Of a stretch of DNA of 59,476 nucleotides, positions 34,801 to 45,240 are shown piece by piece. The DNA lies in NCBI RefSeq assembly GCF_014637405.1, contig NZ_BMEY01000022.1, positions 1,635 to 61,110 on the forward strand, given 5' to 3'. The translations under genes and the position numbers were made by a program. The notes under the pieces were generated by a model. That model saw only the letters and a list, made by a program, of their open reading frames with translations, did no database searches and was not told the origin of the DNA. This DNA is from Ornithinibacillus halotolerans (GTDB lineage: Bacteria; Bacillota; Bacilli; Bacillales; Amphibacillaceae). How positions within the stretch are numbered: the stretch's first letter is position 1; the number at the start of each line of letters is the position of its first letter.

Positions 34801-35447
34801 AATGCTTCTAGTACTTCAAGACGTTTAATTGCTCTTGTTCTACGTTGTCCTTGTGCAGTTTTCAACTCTTCTTTCAGAATATCAACTTCTTTATCAAGGT
34901 CAATATCTTGAAGGAGTTTACGGATTGCTTCAGCACCCATTTGTGCCTTAAAGGTATTACCATACTTATCATAATAACTACGGAATTCCTTTTCAGATAA
35001 TAATTGTTTCTTTTCTAAAGGTGTGTTTCCAGGGTCCGTTACAATGTACGCTGCGAAGTAAATTACTTCTTCTAGAGCTCTTGGGGACATATCAAGTACA
35101 AGTCCCATACGACTCGGAATCCCTTTAAAGTACCAAATATGCGATACCGGTGCAGCAAGTTCAATATGTCCCATACGTTCTCTGCGGACTTTTGACTTTG
35201 TAACCTCAACACCACAACGATCACAAACTACCCCTTTATATCGCACCCTCTTGTACTTACCACAATGACATTCCCAATCTTTTTGTGGTCCGAAAATACG
35301 CTCACAAAATAAACCATCTTTTTCTGGTTTTAATGTACGGTAGTTAATTGTTTCGGGCTTTTTCACCTCACCAAAAGACCATGATCTGATTTTTTCAGGT
35401 GAAGCCAAACCTATTTTCATAAATTCAAAGTTATTTACATCTAACAA
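31842..35447 (-). CDS. rpoC: RNA polymerase beta' subunit
   Basis: 1201 residues; 1199 in B. subtilis. The N-terminal zinc site is [23 protein letters not shown]. The catalytic Mg-binding loop is [17 protein letters not shown] second zinc cluster is near [11 protein letters not shown], and the trigger loop region has [16 protein letters not shown]. It starts 96 bases after rpoB and ends before rplGB. No large lineage-specific insertion is visible, as in other Bacilli. Confidence 0.99.
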   Translation of the reverse strand: MLDVNNFEFMKIGLASPEKIRSWSFGEVKKPETINYRTLKPEKDGLFCERIFGPQKDWECHCGKYKRVRYKGVVCDRCGVEVTKSKVRRERMGHIELAAPVSHIWYFKGIPSRMGLVLDMSPRALEEVIYFAAYIVTDPGNTPLEKKQLLSEKEFRSYYDKYGNTFKAQMGAEAIRKLLQDIDLDKEVDILKEELKTAQGQRRTRAIKRLEVLEAFRNSGNETSWMILDVLPVIPPEIRPMVQLDGGRFATSDLNDLYRRVINRNNRLKRLLDLGAPSIIVQNEKRMLQEAVDALIDNGRRGRPVTGPGNRPLKSLSHMLKGKQGRFRQNLLGKRVDYSGRSVIVVGPNLKMYQCGLPKEMALELFKPFIMKELVERGIAHNIKSAKRKIERVHPDVWGVLEEVIKEHPVLLNRAPTLHRLGIQAFEPTLVEGRAIRLHPLVCTAYNADFDGDQMAVHVPLSAEAQAEARLLMLAAQNILNPKDGKPVVTPSQDMVLGNYYLTLERKEAVGEGSVFTGVDEARIAYQNGYVHLHTRVAVQASSLKNKTFTEEQNNQLLLTTVGKLIFNEILPESFPYINEPTRLNLEERTPEMYFVEKGTDVKEELKTRELIKPFKKGFLGDIIAEVFKRYKITETSKMLDRMKDLGFSMSTTAGMTVGISDIVVLPEKEIILEEAQKKVDNVMKQFRRGLVTDEERYDRVIAIWTQAKDTIQERLMESLDNRNPIFMMSDSGARGNASNFTQLAGMRGLMANPAGRIIELPIKSSFREGLTVLEYFISTHGARKGLADTALKTADSGYLTRRLVDVAQDVIVRETDCGTDRGLPVAALTDGNELIEPLYDRLVGRTAFEEVVHPETNEVIVEFDSIITEDQAKQIVEAGIEEVTIRTVFTCNTKHGVCKKCYGRNLATGSEVEVGEAVGIIAAQSIGEPGTQLTMRTFHTGGVAGDDITQGLPRIQELFEARNPKGQAIISEIYGTVLDIHEVKDKQEIVIQGEVEQRSYAVPYNARLKVSVGDEVFAGQELTEGSVDPKELIRVQGVSGVQDYLLREVQRVYRMQGVEIGDKHVEVMVRQMLRKVRVIDAGDTDVLPGSLLELHQFKEANRKVLAEGNQPAVGRPVLLGITKASLETDSFLSAASFQETTRVLTDAAIKGKRDELLGLKENVIIGKLVPAGTGMQRYRKIQLPAIEEEETTDEVEQPVQ

Positions 35448-35543
35448 GGGTATACCTCCCTTTTTAATGTCCGTTTTCCATTGGATTACTTGCTTTTTAT
35501 TATAAGATATGGGGGAAAGACAAAAGTCAATTCCCCTCGTTAA

Positions 35544-38500
35544 TTAATTTTCTTCAACTTCTAAATTCAATTTGCTTGCCGATTGTGTTTCGTCATCTTC
35601 TAAATCACGCATTTCTATTTCTGACTCGTCACCAGCAAGGATTTTTACATCTAATCCTAAACTTTGTAATTCTTTAATTAATACCTTAAACGACTCAGGA
35701 ACTCCCGGCTCAGGTACATTATCACCTTTCACAATAGCTTCATATGTTTTCACACGACCAACAACATCGTCTGACTTAACAGTTAGAATCTCTTGAAGTG
35801 TATAAGCTGCACCATACGCTTCTAAGGCCCATACCTCCATCTCCCCAAAACGCTGACCACCAAACTGCGCTTTACCACCAAGTGGCTGTTGAGTAACTAG
35901 AGAGTACGGTCCAGTTGAACGTGCATGTAATTTATCATCAACCATGTGTGCTAGTTTGATCATATACATTACACCAACCGAAACACGATTATCAAACGGA
36001 TTACCAGTTCTTCCGTCATAAAGTACAGTTTTCGCATCTCTTGGCATACCTGCCTCTTCTAAAGTATCCCAAACATCCTGTTCTGTTGCTCCATCAAATA
36101 CTGGAGAAGCAACATGGATACCCAATTGTCGAGCAGCCATACCTAGATGCAATTCAAACACCTGTCCGATATTCATACGTGACGGAACCCCAAGTGGGTT
36201 AAGCATAATATCTACTGGTGTGCCATCAGGTAAGAAAGGCATATCCTCTTCCGGTAATATACGAGAGATAACCCCTTTGTTACCATGGCGTCCTGCCATT
36301 TTATCTCCTTCGTGAATTTTACGTTTTTGAACAATATATACACGTACTAATTCATTAACGCCAGGCGGTAATTCATCGCCATCTTCACGATTAAATATCT
36401 TAACATCCAACACGATACCACCAGCTCCGTGTGGTACACGCAAGGAAGTATCGCGAACTTCACGAGCTTTTTCACCGAAAATCGCATGCAAAAGTCGTTC
36501 TTCCGCAGAAAGTTCAGTTACCCCTTTTGGTGTTACTTTACCAACTAAAATATCACCATCAGTTACTTCGGCTCCGATACGGATAATACCTTGTTCGTTA
36601 AGGTTCTTCAGTGCATCTTCCCCAACGTTTGGAATATCTCTCGTAATTTCTTCTGGTCCTAGCTTTGTATCACGAGCTTCTGATTCATACTCTTCAATAT
36701 GAATAGATGTATATACATCATCTTTAACTAGGCGCTCGCTCATGATAATCGCATCTTCATAGTTGTAACCTTCCCAAGTCATGAACGCAACTAACACGTT
36801 TTGACCTAGCGCAAGCTCTCCTAACTCCATAGACGGACCATCAGCAAGCACTTCACCTTTTGTTACACGATCGCCTTCTTTTACAATAGGACGTTGGTTT
36901 ATACAAGTTCCTTGGTTTGAACGAATAAACTTCTGAACCTTATAACGATCAACGTCACCAGTAACTTCATTACCGTCCACGTCAGATACACGGCGAACTA
37001 AAATTTCTTTCGCTTCTACACGCTCTACAATACCATCATGTTTACAGATTACAGCTGCACCAGAATCTTTACCTGATACATACTCCATACCTGTACCTAC
37101 AAGTGGTGCTTGTGGTCTTAATAACGGAACTGCTTGACGTTGCATGTTCGCTCCCATTAGAGCACGGTTGGAGTCATCGTTTTCTAAGAACGGAATACAT
37201 GCTGTCGCAGCTGAAACAACCTGTTTCGGCGAAACGTCCATGTAATCGATTTTTTCCCGCGGAACTACTGTGTTTTCACCACGGAAACGAGCGATAACTT
37301 CATCATCTACGAATGTTCCATCATCATTTAATCGCGCATTCGCCTGTGCAACTACATAATTATCTTCTTCATCAGCAGTCAAGTAATCAATTTGATTCGT
37401 AACTTTACCAGTATTCGGATCAACACGACGGTAAGGTGTTTCAATAAAACCAAACTTATTTACTTTCGCATAAGAAGAAAGTGAGTTAATAAGCCCGATA
37501 TTTGGCCCCTCTGGAGTTTCAATCGGACACATACGACCATAGTGTGAATAGTGAACATCTCGTACTTCAAATCCGGCACGTTCACGTGTTAAACCTCCAG
37601 GCCCAAGCGCCGATAGACGACGTTTGTGTGTTAATTCAGCTAATGGATTAGTTTGGTCCATAAACTGTGATAACTGAGAACTACCAAAGAATTCTTTAAT
37701 CGATGCAATTACAGGACGAATGTTTATCAATTGTTGCGGAGTAACACTTGATGTATCTTGAATTGACATACGTTCACGAACAACACGTTCCATACGGGAT
37801 AACCCAATACGGAATTGGTTTTGTAATAATTCACCCACAGAACGCAGTCTACGATTCCCTAAATGATCAATATCATCTGTATCTCCAACTTTATGAAGTA
37901 AGTTAAAGAAATAACTAATGGATGCTAGAATATCAGCAGGAGTAATATGTTTTACACTCGTGTCAATATTCGCATTACCAATAATATTTAATACTCTTTC
38001 TCCACTCGGATCTGTTGGATCAATTATTTTAACAGATTGAATACGAATAGGATCTTCCAACACTCCTTCATGAGGCTCGATGATTTTTTCTCCTACAACA
38101 AAATCATTCTGTTCAATGTAAGGTATAATTTTATCCAACAATCTGCGCTCCAGCCTTGCACCAGCTTCCGCTAATACTTCACCAGTATCCCCATCAACAA
38201 TAGGTTCAGCAAGTACTTGGTTAAATAGACGATTCTTTAAATGAAGCTTCTTATTAATTTTGTATCGTCCTACATGAGCAAGATCATAACGTTTCGGATC
38301 GAAGAAACGCGAGATTAATAAACTTTTAGCATTTTCTACAGTAGGTGGTTCACCTGGACGTAAGCGCTCGTAAATTTCAAGTAATGCTTTTTCAGTTGTT
38401 TCAGTATTGTCTTTTTCTAACGTGTTAATTAAGTATTCATTTTCACCAATTAGATCAATAATCTCTTGATCCGTCCCAAAACCTAACGCTCGTAATAAAA

Positions 38501-39089
38501 CGGTAATTGGCAATTTACGAGTACGATCAATACGGACATAAGCTACATCTTTAGCATCAGTTTCAAACTCTAACCAAGCACCTCGGTTAGGGATTACTGT
38601 TGCAGCAATGCCTCTTTTTCCGTTTTTATCAATTTTTTCATTAAAATAGACACTTGGAGAACGCACTAGCTGTGAAACGATAACACGTTCAGCTCCATTA
38701 ATAATGAACGTACCAGTATCTGTCATGAGAGGGAAGTCTCCCATAAAGACTTCTTGCTCTTTCACTTCGCCTGTTTCGTTATTAATCAAACGAACTTTCA
38801 CTCGAAGTGGAGCATTATAAGTAACGTCTCTTTCTTTTGATTCATCTACTGGATACTTAGGTTCGCCTAAGCTATAATCTACAAACTCTAGAGATAGATT
38901 ACCTGTAAAATCCTCAATTGGAGAAATGTCTCTAAACATTTCTCTCAAACCTTCTTCCATAAACCATTGATATGAAGCGGTTTGGATTTCGATTAGATTC
39001 GGCAATTCTAATACTTCGCTGATACGCGCATAACTTCTACGCTTACGGTGCCGTCCATACTGAACTAGTTGACCTGTCAACTGCTTCAC
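35544..39089 (-). CDS. rpoB: RNA polymerase beta subunit
   Basis: 1181 residues; about 1193 in B. subtilis, with a shorter C-terminal tail. The rifampicin pocket [33 protein letters not shown] is wild type, predicting sensitivity. [15 protein letters not shown] and [30 protein letters not shown] are core motifs. The upstream 386-bp leader has two strong palindromes. The start could also be the TTG at codon 4, which gives the classical [13 protein letters not shown]-terminus; GAGAGGTG lies upstream of both. Confidence 0.99.
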   Translation of the reverse strand: MKQLTGQLVQYGRHRKRRSYARISEVLELPNLIEIQTASYQWFMEEGLREMFRDISPIEDFTGNLSLEFVDYSLGEPKYPVDESKERDVTYNAPLRVKVRLINNETGEVKEQEVFMGDFPLMTDTGTFIINGAERVIVSQLVRSPSVYFNEKIDKNGKRGIAATVIPNRGAWLEFETDAKDVAYVRIDRTRKLPITVLLRALGFGTDQEIIDLIGENEYLINTLEKDNTETTEKALLEIYERLRPGEPPTVENAKSLLISRFFDPKRYDLAHVGRYKINKKLHLKNRLFNQVLAEPIVDGDTGEVLAEAGARLERRLLDKIIPYIEQNDFVVGEKIIEPHEGVLEDPIRIQSVKIIDPTDPSGERVLNIIGNANIDTSVKHITPADILASISYFFNLLHKVGDTDDIDHLGNRRLRSVGELLQNQFRIGLSRMERVVRERMSIQDTSSVTPQQLINIRPVIASIKEFFGSSQLSQFMDQTNPLAELTHKRRLSALGPGGLTRERAGFEVRDVHYSHYGRMCPIETPEGPNIGLINSLSSYAKVNKFGFIETPYRRVDPNTGKVTNQIDYLTADEEDNYVVAQANARLNDDGTFVDDEVIARFRGENTVVPREKIDYMDVSPKQVVSAATACIPFLENDDSNRALMGANMQRQAVPLLRPQAPLVGTGMEYVSGKDSGAAVICKHDGIVERVEAKEILVRRVSDVDGNEVTGDVDRYKVQKFIRSNQGTCINQRPIVKEGDRVTKGEVLADGPSMELGELALGQNVLVAFMTWEGYNYEDAIIMSERLVKDDVYTSIHIEEYESEARDTKLGPEEITRDIPNVGEDALKNLNEQGIIRIGAEVTDGDILVGKVTPKGVTELSAEERLLHAIFGEKAREVRDTSLRVPHGAGGIVLDVKIFNREDGDELPPGVNELVRVYIVQKRKIHEGDKMAGRHGNKGVISRILPEEDMPFLPDGTPVDIMLNPLGVPSRMNIGQVFELHLGMAARQLGIHVASPVFDGATEQDVWDTLEEAGMPRDAKTVLYDGRTGNPFDNRVSVGVMYMIKLAHMVDDKLHARSTGPYSLVTQQPLGGKAQFGGQRFGEMEVWALEAYGAAYTLQEILTVKSDDVVGRVKTYEAIVKGDNVPEPGVPESFKVLIKELQSLGLDVKILAGDESEIEMRDLEDDETQSASKLNLEVEEN

Positions 39090-39113
39090 CTCTCAAATCA
39101 TGCATATTTTATT

Positions 39114-39130
39114 TGTAGGCATTGCCTACA
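39114..39130. repeat. 17-bp palindrome just upstream of rpoB
   Basis: TGTAGGCATTGCCTACA has two 8-bp arms around one central base, 25 bases before the rpoB start codon. As RNA it can form a short GC-containing hairpin without a T-run. It might be an operator-like site, an RNase site or a leader structure. Confidence 0.6.
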
Positions 39131-39148
39131 GTGAAAAATATATTGTTA

Positions 39149-39173
39149 GAAAACAATTAATTTAATTGTTTTC
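39149..39173. repeat. 25-bp AT-rich palindrome in the rpoB leader
   Basis: GAAAACAATTAA and TTAATTGTTTTC are perfect 12-base inverted arms with a single central base. It lies 60-84 bases before rpoB. Function unknown. Confidence 0.6.
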
Positions 39174-39475
39174 AAAACTGACAAATATAGATCTAGGGTT
39201 ATGTACAAGTTTCAAATAGAGTTTCTATTACTTGTTTGAAATAATTACTTGCCATCCCTTATAAATTGGGGTATGATTTTAAAATAGAAAAGTGAAAAAA
39301 TAGCATATTTTTTCATTGAAAATCGAAAAATAGATAGAACACTCACAAACTCGATTCTATCATTGTTTCCGAAATGTAACGAATTATACACTTTTCCACG
39401 CTTCGCAAAAATTCCTCTTGACAAAATAACCCCATATTAGCATTTTATTATATTATCACAACTCAACTATTGAAG
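39174..39475 (-). other. rpoB upstream region with candidate promoters
   Basis: About 300 bases without a gene. On the minus strand TTGACT (39474-39479) with an 18-base spacer to TAATAT (39450-39455) is the best promoter. TATAAT at 39383-39388 has only a poor -35. The inverted repeat GAAAAAATA/TATTTTTTC lies near 39295-39320. A promoter here would uncouple rpoBC from rplJL. Confidence 0.5.
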
Positions 39476-40078
39476 TCAACCTTTTATTGAGCGTAATATA
39501 TAGTATCCTTTGCTCCTTGTGATAATCTCACAGTTTCCAAACAAACTTTCCAATTTATCAACAGCTGATGGAGCACCTTGTTTCTTTTGTATAACAACCC
39601 ACAACTCTCCACCATCTCTTAAACTCAACTGACTACTTTCAAAGATACCATGTACCACTTTCTTCCCTGCACGAATCGGGGGATTCGTTAAAACAGCAGC
39701 GAACTCTCGACCTTTGAGACCATCAAACTGATCACTCAGAACAAACTCCACATTAGAAATATTGTTTTGTTTTGCGTTGGTTTCAGCTAGCGCTAAAGCA
39801 CGTTGGTTAACATCTGACATAACAATTATGCGTTCGTTCATTAAATCAGCAAGACTAATCCCAATAGGCCCATAGCCACACCCCATGTCTAATACATCTC
39901 CCGGAATTTCAGGTGGGGTAAATGTTTCGATTAGTAATCTCGACCCAAAATCAACTTCATTTTTAGAAAACACGCCGACATCACTAGTAAATATGTAGTT
40001 TTTTCCTCTTAATCTGTAATTCCAATGTTTGGGTGAACTTTTTGATTGGGGTTTTTGTGAAAAGTAATGCTCAGTCAT
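39476..40078 (-). CDS. Class I SAM-dependent methyltransferase, RsmC/YbxB-like
   Basis: 200 residues; B. subtilis YbxB has 201 and the same position between rplL and rpoB. The SAM-binding motif is VLDMGCGYGPIGISLA, and the catalytic-type motif is LTNPPIRAGK (NPP(F/Y/I)), typical of N2-guanine methyltransferases of the RsmC/RlmG group. The likely target is a guanine of 16S rRNA, but this is inferred from the family. It is separated from rplL by 104 bases with a hairpin that lacks a T-run on this strand. Confidence 0.88.
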   Translation of the reverse strand: MTEHYFSQKPQSKSSPKHWNYRLRGKNYIFTSDVGVFSKNEVDFGSRLLIETFTPPEIPGDVLDMGCGYGPIGISLADLMNERIIVMSDVNQRALALAETNAKQNNISNVEFVLSDQFDGLKGREFAAVLTNPPIRAGKKVVHGIFESSQLSLRDGGELWVVIQKKQGAPSAVDKLESLFGNCEIITRSKGYYILRSIKG

Positions 40079-40136
40079 TTGGGCACCTACTTTGTTTAGT
40101 ATGTAATATATAGAAGATTCATGAGTATGTACATGT

Positions 40137-40166
40137 AGAGCTCGCCGAATAATTACGACGAGCTCT
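40137..40166 (-). promoter_or_regulatory. Strong hairpin between rplL and the RsmC-like gene
   Basis: AGAGCTCGCCG and CGACGAGCTCT pair over 11 bp (one mismatch) around an 8-base loop. On the transcribed strand no T-run follows, so it is more likely a processing or mRNA-stabilising 3' structure that lets rplJL be made in excess over downstream genes. Confidence 0.6.
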
Positions 40167-40182
40167 TCATTTTTATTATAAA

Positions 40183-40545
40183 TTATTTAACTGCAACAGT
40201 TGCGCCTGCTTCTTCAAGCTTAGCTTTAACTTCTTCAGCTTCGTCTTTAGAAACGCCTTCTTTAACTGCTTTAGGTGCGTTATCTACTAAATCTTTAGCG
40301 TCTTTTAGACCAAGACCAGTGATTTCGCGAACTGCTTTAACAACTTTGATTTTAGATGCTCCTGCACTTTCAAGTACAACATCAAATTCAGTTTGTTCTT
40401 CAGCAGCTCCACCAGCAGCAGCTCCAGCAACAGCAACAGGTGCTGCAGCAGTTACTCCGAATTCTTCTTCAATAGCTTTAACTAGATCATTTAAATCTAG
40501 AACGGACATTTCTTTAATAGCGTCGATAATTTGCTCTTTAGTCAT
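40183..40545 (-). CDS. rplL: 50S ribosomal protein L7/L12
   Basis: 120 residues. An N-terminal dimerisation domain ([31 protein letters not shown]) joins an alanine/glycine hinge ([16 protein letters not shown]) and a C-terminal domain [28 protein letters not shown] that recruits translation factors. It is present in several copies per ribosome, consistent with the strong leader and 3' structures around it. Confidence 0.98.
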   Translation of the reverse strand: MTKEQIIDAIKEMSVLDLNDLVKAIEEEFGVTAAAPVAVAGAAAGGAAEEQTEFDVVLESAGASKIKVVKAVREITGLGLKDAKDLVDNAPKAVKEGVSKDEAEEVKAKLEEAGATVAVK

Positions 40546-40611
40546 TATTGTTCCTCCTAATTTTTTTATAATTATATTATCGTAAGACCAGGTTGTTGAT
40601 TAACAATCAAC

Positions 40612-41112
40612 TTATGCGCCTTGTTCTTCTTTCTGTTCTGCAACTGCTTTTGTAGCAAGTGCAAAATTGCGGATTGGTGCTTGTAGTACGCTGAGAAGCA
40701 TAGAAAGCATACCTTCGTAATTCGGTAGGTCTGCAAGTTCCTTGATTTGCTCAAGAGAAACCATTTTACCTTCTAATACACCAGCTTTAATTTCTAATGC
40801 ATCATGCTCTTTAGCGAAGTTAGCAATAACTTTTGCAGGAGCAATTACATCATCCTTACTAAAAGCGATTGCTGTAGGTCCAACTAAAGATTCATTTAAC
40901 TCACTTAAGTTAGCATCATCAGCAGCACGACGGGACATTGTGTTTTTGTAAACTTTAAACTCAACACCAGCATCACGTAATTGTTTACGAAGCTCAGTTA
41001 CCTCAGCAACGTTTAGACCACGGTAATCAACTAAAATAGTTGATTGGCTATCGCGGAATTTATCTGCGATTTCTTGTACTAGTTGTTTCTTTTTTTCCAT
41101 TACTTTTGACAT
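40612..41112 (-). CDS. rplJ: 50S ribosomal protein L10
   Basis: 166 residues from the ATG at 41112 ([19 protein letters not shown]), behind GGGAGGTGG; an upstream in-frame ATG at 41139 lies before that site. It has [41 protein letters not shown]10 is the stalk base holding L7/L12 dimers and the repressor that binds the L10 leader upstream. Confidence 0.98.
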   Translation of the reverse strand: MSKVMEKKKQLVQEIADKFRDSQSTILVDYRGLNVAEVTELRKQLRDAGVEFKVYKNTMSRRAADDANLSELNESLVGPTAIAFSKDDVIAPAKVIANFAKEHDALEIKAGVLEGKMVSLEQIKELADLPNYEGMLSMLLSVLQAPIRNFALATKAVAEQKEEQGA

Positions 41113-41300
41113 TGTTCCACCTCCCGTTAGTTTATCCATTATACCGTTCGGGTTCTATTTACTAAAAAGAGCCTTCATGTAGACATGAAGGCTCGTAAAA
41201 AACAAATTCACACTTGTTTCAAACACCTCGGCAGGATATTAAGCGAATACGCACCTACTGTCTACGGTACAACGTATTTATTTAATCAACAAAAAGAATT
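41113..41300 (-). ncRNA. L10 (rplJL) leader with attenuator
   Basis: The transcript upstream of rplJ has GACAGTAGGTGCG and CCTGCCGAGGTGTTTGAAAC, the recognised L10-leader signature, and then a perfect 12-bp terminator hairpin (41169-41194) with five T residues. Binding of the L10-L12 complex is expected to favour the terminator, giving feedback control. Confidence 0.88.
41164..41194 (-). terminator. Attenuator hairpin of the L10 leader
   Basis: GAGCCTTCATGT-CT-ACATGAAGGCTC, a perfect 12-bp stem, followed by TTTTTAG on the minus strand. It lies 51 bases before the rplJ start codon. Confidence 0.9.
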
Positions 41301-41333
41301 ATACCGAAGTTAATCAGATAAGTCAATTACCAA

Positions 41334-42026
41334 TTAACGGTAGTCTGAAACATCAACTTTGATTCCAGGACCCATTGTAGAAGTGATCGCCACATTCTTC
41401 ATGTAAGTACCTTTAGCTGCTTGTGGTTTAACTTTAACAATAGTTTCAACAAGCGCTTTAAAGTTCTCAACAAGTTTCTCGTTATCGAAAGAAATTTTGC
41501 CAATTGGCACATGGATGTTAGATTGCTTATCAACACGATATTCAACCTTACCAGCTTTAATTTCTTTCACAGCTTTTTCTACATCAAATGTAACTGTACC
41601 CGTTTTAGGGTTTGGCATTAAACCTTTAGGTCCTAATACACGACCAAGTTTACCAACTTCAGCCATCATGTCTGGAGTAGCAACGATAACATCAAATTCG
41701 AACCAACCTTGGTTGATCTTATTGATTAAATCTTGATCTCCAACATAATCTGCTCCAGCCGCTTCTGCTTCTTTTAGTTTTTCACCTTTAGCAAACACTA
41801 GAACACGTTGAGTTTTTCCAGTTCCGTTTGGCAATACCATCGCACCACGGATTTGTTGATCTGCTTTCTTAGGATCTACTCCTAGACGGAAAGCAACTTC
41901 AACAGTTTCATCAAATTTTGCTTTTGCTGTTTCTTTTAACAAGCTAACAGCTTCATTTATATCATAAGACTTAGAACGATCAATTAGCTTTGCAGCTTCT
42001 TGATATCTTTTTCCTCTTTTAGCCAT
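41334..42026 (-). CDS. rplA: 50S ribosomal protein L1
   Basis: 230 residues; 232 in B. subtilis. It has [61 protein letters not shown] and [41 protein letters not shown]1 forms the stalk at the E site and in other bacteria represses rplK-rplA. It lies 183 bases after rplK. Confidence 0.98.
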   Translation of the reverse strand: MAKRGKRYQEAAKLIDRSKSYDINEAVSLLKETAKAKFDETVEVAFRLGVDPKKADQQIRGAMVLPNGTGKTQRVLVFAKGEKLKEAEAAGADYVGDQDLINKINQGWFEFDVIVATPDMMAEVGKLGRVLGPKGLMPNPKTGTVTFDVEKAVKEIKAGKVEYRVDKQSNIHVPIGKISFDNEKLVENFKALVETIVKVKPQAAKGTYMKNVAITSTMGPGIKVDVSDYR

Positions 42027-42209
42027 TATTTATTTCCTCCTCTAATGTGGTAATAACGGTAGTACCTCCCACTTATAAAAGCTCAAAACTAGAGCTTTTA
42101 TAAAGCTTACGATACAATCTACTACTTCAGTAAATTGTTTTCATGAAAAAGGTTGCGCGAAACGGAAGACCATCACCGCAACCATCAATTCATAAACATG
42201 TAATGAGTA

Positions 42210-42635
42210 TTAGTCTTCGATAACAATACCCATACTACGTGCAGTTCCTTCAACCATACGCATAGCCGCTTCTACATCAGCAGCATTTAGGTCAGGCATT
42301 TTAGTTTCTGCAATTTCTCTTACTTTATCACGTTTCAAAGTCGCAACTTTGTTTTTATTAGGCTCTCCAGATCCTGAGTCTAAACCAGCTGCTTTTTTAA
42401 GTAATACAGCTGCAGGTGGAGTTTTCGTAATAAATGTGAATGAACGGTCTTCGAATACAGTGATTTCAACCGGAATAATTAAACCAGCTTGATCCTGTGT
42501 TCGTGCGTTGAATTCCTTACAGAATCCCATAATATTTACACCAGCTTGACCAAGCGCAGGTCCCACCGGTGGAGCTGGATTAGCTTTACCAGCTGGAATT
42601 TGCAATTTCACTAATTTGATAACTTTTTTAGCCAC
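42210..42635 (-). CDS. rplK: 50S ribosomal protein L11
   Basis: 141 residues from GTG at 42635, 7-8 bases after AGGAGGT. This gives the family N-terminus [43 protein letters not shown] longer frame from 42701 precedes the binding site. L11 with its 23S segment is the thiostrepton and RelA-activation site. It follows nusG. Confidence 0.97.
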   Translation of the reverse strand: MAKKVIKLVKLQIPAGKANPAPPVGPALGQAGVNIMGFCKEFNARTQDQAGLIIPVEITVFEDRSFTFITKTPPAAVLLKKAAGLDSGSGEPNKNKVATLKRDKVREIAETKMPDLNAADVEAAMRMVEGTARSMGIVIED

Positions 42636-42748
42636 GAGACACACCTCCTTAAAGTCCGTGATGTGGTAATTGGGGATTTTCCCCTCCCACTCAGGTTTCA
42701 TTACTCCTGTTTATATCAGGGCATGAATAACAAAAGAAGTTTAGCACG

Positions 42749-42792
42749 AATCGAAAAAAAATGCAAGTATGTGAATATGTCTTTTTTCGATT
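42749..42792 (-). promoter_or_regulatory. Inverted repeat between nusG and rplK
   Basis: AATCGAAAAAA and TTTTTTCGATT form an 11-bp stem with a ~20-base loop, ending in a T-rich arm on the minus strand. It is either a weak terminator or part of an rplK leader. Confidence 0.5.
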
Positions 42793-42817
42793 TTCCCACT
42801 AACCTTATTAATAACTA

Positions 42818-43363
42818 CTATAACTTTTCTACTTGAGTAAAGTCTAGTTCTACTGGAGTTTCTCTTCCAAACATATTGACATGTACTTTTACTTTTTGTT
42901 TATCTGTATCAATATGTTCAATGGTGCCAGTAAAGTTCGCAAAAGGACCTTCTGCTACTCGAACATTTTCTTTTAATTCGAAGTCAACTTGTAGAACAGG
43001 TTCAGCCATACCCATTCGTTTCAGGATAGCCTCTGCTTCACCTGGCATTAGGGGTGTAGGTTTTGTTCCCCCACCACTCGAACCAATAAATCCAGTTACC
43101 CCGGGAGTATTTCTCACTACATACCAAGAATCGTCCGTCATAATCATCTCTGCTAGTACATAACCAGGGAATACTTTTTTCTTAAGTACTTTCTTTTTAC
43201 CATTTTTTATTTCTGTTTCTTCCTCTTCTGGAACGATTACACGGAAAATCTTGTCTTCCATTCCCATTGTTTCAACTCGTTTTTCCAAGTTGTTTTTAAC
43301 TTTGTTTTCATATCCTGAATACGTATGAATTACATACCAATTTTTCTCCATTACATAGGACAA
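42818..43363 (-). CDS. nusG: Transcription termination/antitermination protein NusG
   Basis: The core protein is 177 residues from the ATG at 43351 (MEKNWYVIHTYSGYENKVK, the family start). The better spaced ribosome binding site (GGAGGGAAGG, 9 bases) favours a TTG four codons earlier at 43363, which would add MSYV; both are possible. The NGN domain is followed by a KOW domain (VRVAEGPFANFTGTIEHIDTDKQKVKV). In Bacillus NusG promotes pausing. It lies between secE and rplK, beyond a terminator. Confidence 0.96.
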   Translation of the reverse strand: MSYVMEKNWYVIHTYSGYENKVKNNLEKRVETMGMEDKIFRVIVPEEEETEIKNGKKKVLKKKVFPGYVLAEMIMTDDSWYVVRNTPGVTGFIGSSGGGTKPTPLMPGEAEAILKRMGMAEPVLQVDFELKENVRVAEGPFANFTGTIEHIDTDKQKVKVHVNMFGRETPVELDFTQVEKL

Positions 43364-43425
43364 ATAGACTTGCCCTTCCCTCCCTTTATAGGCGAAATTT
43401 AAAGAAACCTCAAAAAAATCATATT

Positions 43426-43452
43426 AAAAAAACCCGTGTTGCTCGGGTTTTT
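43426..43452. terminator. Terminator between secE and nusG
   Basis: AACCCG-AGCAACA-CGGGTT flanked by A and T runs on both sides. It separates secE from nusG, so nusG must be transcribed partly by read-through or from its own promoter. Confidence 0.8.
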
Positions 43453-43498
43453 AAAATTTTCGTTATTCATTTCTCATTATAGCATAATAATAGGAAAT

Positions 43499-43672
43499 TT
43501 ATTCAAAAAATAAGTTTAACACTTCAGAAATCCCTAGATCAACTACGCCAAAGAAAACTGCCATAAAGATCACAGTAGAGATAACTACTACTGTATAGCT
43601 TGTAAGCTCTTTTCCTTTTGGCCAACTTACCTTTTTCATTTCTCTAGATACATTTTTTAAAAAGTTAAACAT
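43499..43672 (-). CDS. secE: Preprotein translocase subunit SecE
   Basis: 57 residues from the ATG at 43672 (MFNFLKNVSREMKKVSWPKGKELTSYT), six bases after a G-rich binding site. The amphipathic helix with the family motif KKVSWPKGKEL precedes one membrane helix (VVVISTVIFMAVFFGVVDLGI). It clamps SecY. A frame starting at 43687 is possible but precedes the binding site. Confidence 0.95.
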   Translation of the reverse strand: MFNFLKNVSREMKKVSWPKGKELTSYTVVVISTVIFMAVFFGVVDLGISEVLNLFFE

Positions 43673-43732
43673 ACAGTACCCCCCCAAACTAAGGCCTTGA
43701 AGATGCGTCGTCTTTTGTTCTCTTAAACAAAT

Positions 43733-43882
43733 TTATTTAGTTTCGCGATGCAATGTATGTTGCCCACAATTCTTGCAATACTTACGCACTTCCATGCGGT
43801 TAGATTGTGTGGATACATTCTTACTAGTTGAATAATTCCTGCTAGAACAAATTGCACACGATAAAATTATCTTTTTATTCAC
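43733..43882 (-). CDS. rpmGB: 50S ribosomal protein L33 (zinc-binding type)
   Basis: 49 residues from GTG at 43882 ([21 protein letters not shown]), the same length as B. subtilis RpmGB. Two CxxC pairs (CAIC and CKNC) make the zinc ribbon, followed by [11 protein letters not shown] longer frame to 43969 gives a non-homologous N-terminus. It lies between sigH and secE. Confidence 0.95.
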   Translation of the reverse strand: MNKKIILSCAICSSRNYSTSKNVSTQSNRMEVRKYCKNCGQHTLHRETK

Positions 43883-43952
43883 TAATTCCACCCCGTATTC
43901 CGGGTATTTTTCTCTTTTAAATGTAGCATGGTTGTCCATTTGTGTCAATGCA

Positions 43953-44603
43953 CTACATGCTGACTTCACTTGTTTCCATCAACTGTTCTAATTTCCGCTT
44001 AACTCGCTGTAGGGCATTGTCTATTGACTTTACATGTCTATTTAATTCAACGGATATCTCTTGATAAGTTTTTCCTTCCAGGTATAGGTGTAAAACTTCT
44101 TTTTCAAACTCACTTAATAATTCAGACAGTTTAAGTTCCATATCCCCGAACTTTTCTTGATTAATAAGCAACTCTTGGGGATCTATCTCAGAAGAACCCG
44201 CGATAACATCTAACAATGTTCTATCTGACTCTTCATCATATATAGGCTTGTCCAACGATACATAAGAATTTAACGGAATGTGCTTTTGCCTAGTTGCCGT
44301 TTTAATTGCCGTAATTATCTGCCTAGTAATACATAATTCAGCAAAAGCTTTGAAAGAGGTTTGCTTGTCCTCATTATAATCGCGAATTGCTTTATATAAG
44401 CCTATCATTCCTTCTTGAATTATATCTTCTTTGTCTGCACCTATTAAGAAATAGGTTCTAGCTTTGGCTCGAACAAAATTTTTATATTTATGTATTAAAT
44501 AATCTAATGCCTGATTATCTCCATGATGGATCAACTCTAATATTTCATCATCATCAAGCGTTTGTAGTTTATTATTTTCGCCAATTAATTGCTTGATGTT
44601 CAT
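43953..44603 (-). CDS. sigH: RNA polymerase sigma factor SigH
   Basis: 216 residues from the ATG at 44603, 7 bases behind AAGGAGG. Region 2 has [45 protein letters not shown], then [35 protein letters not shown]. Region 4 is [36 protein letters not shown]. SigH directs entry into sporulation and competence-related genes. Position after rae1 and before rpmGB matches B. subtilis. Confidence 0.97.
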   Translation of the reverse strand: MNIKQLIGENNKLQTLDDDEILELIHHGDNQALDYLIHKYKNFVRAKARTYFLIGADKEDIIQEGMIGLYKAIRDYNEDKQTSFKAFAELCITRQIITAIKTATRQKHIPLNSYVSLDKPIYDEESDRTLLDVIAGSSEIDPQELLINQEKFGDMELKLSELLSEFEKEVLHLYLEGKTYQEISVELNRHVKSIDNALQRVKRKLEQLMETSEVSM

Positions 44604-44728
44604 TCGGAAGCCTCCTTGACCAATAGACAATTATTACAAACATTATACAGTAAGCGTTTAAATAACTCAATAAATTTAATTTTCTAACAAATTTTATAGT
44701 TACTACTAAAAAAAGAGAGAAGTAAGTT

Positions 44729-45238
44729 TTACATCTTCCCTCTCCTCCATTTTTCAAACGTCGCTAAAATCTCATCATTTAACGGTATTTTTGATTTTGG
44801 CTTATTTTGTTGATGTTTTGTTACATCGTTAGTAATTTCACGTTCAAGGTTTTCTAATTCTATGGAAAGCTCTCTTGCAGACTTCCTTAATGCTCCTTGT
44901 CCAAAGGTAACACGTTGCTCTGTGTAATCAGAGGTTGCAACATACACTTGTGTTTTTACATTCTTCAGTTTCTTAACTAATCTTTCAATACACTCATCGG
45001 CTGTTTCTTTTTCTTTTGTATAAATAATCTCTACTTTAAACTGCTTTAATTTACTCTCAATTCCACGTACATAATATGCATCAAACACTATGATAACTCT
45101 GCTTCCAGAATAAGCTTGGTACTCTGCCATTAATTCAATTAAGCGATCACGAGCTTGACTTAAATCCTTCTTCTTTAACTGCTTTAATTCCTCCCAGTCG
45201 CCAATAATATTATAGCCATCTACTATTAGTACAACCAT
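44729..45238 (-). CDS. rae1: Rae1 (YacP), ribosome-associated NYN/PIN-like endoribonuclease
   Basis: 169 residues; 170 in B. subtilis. The NYN fold starts VLIVDGYNIIGDW with the first acidic site, RVIIVFDAYYVRG follows, and TADECIERLVKKL and VATSDYTEQR supply the other acidic residues. B. subtilis Rae1 cuts mRNA in the ribosomal A site. It begins 3 bases after rlmB, in the same operon. Confidence 0.92.
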   Translation of the reverse strand: MVVLIVDGYNIIGDWEELKQLKKKDLSQARDRLIELMAEYQAYSGSRVIIVFDAYYVRGIESKLKQFKVEIIYTKEKETADECIERLVKKLKNVKTQVYVATSDYTEQRVTFGQGALRKSARELSIELENLEREITNDVTKHQQNKPKSKIPLNDEILATFEKWRRGKM

Positions 45239-45240
45239 GA

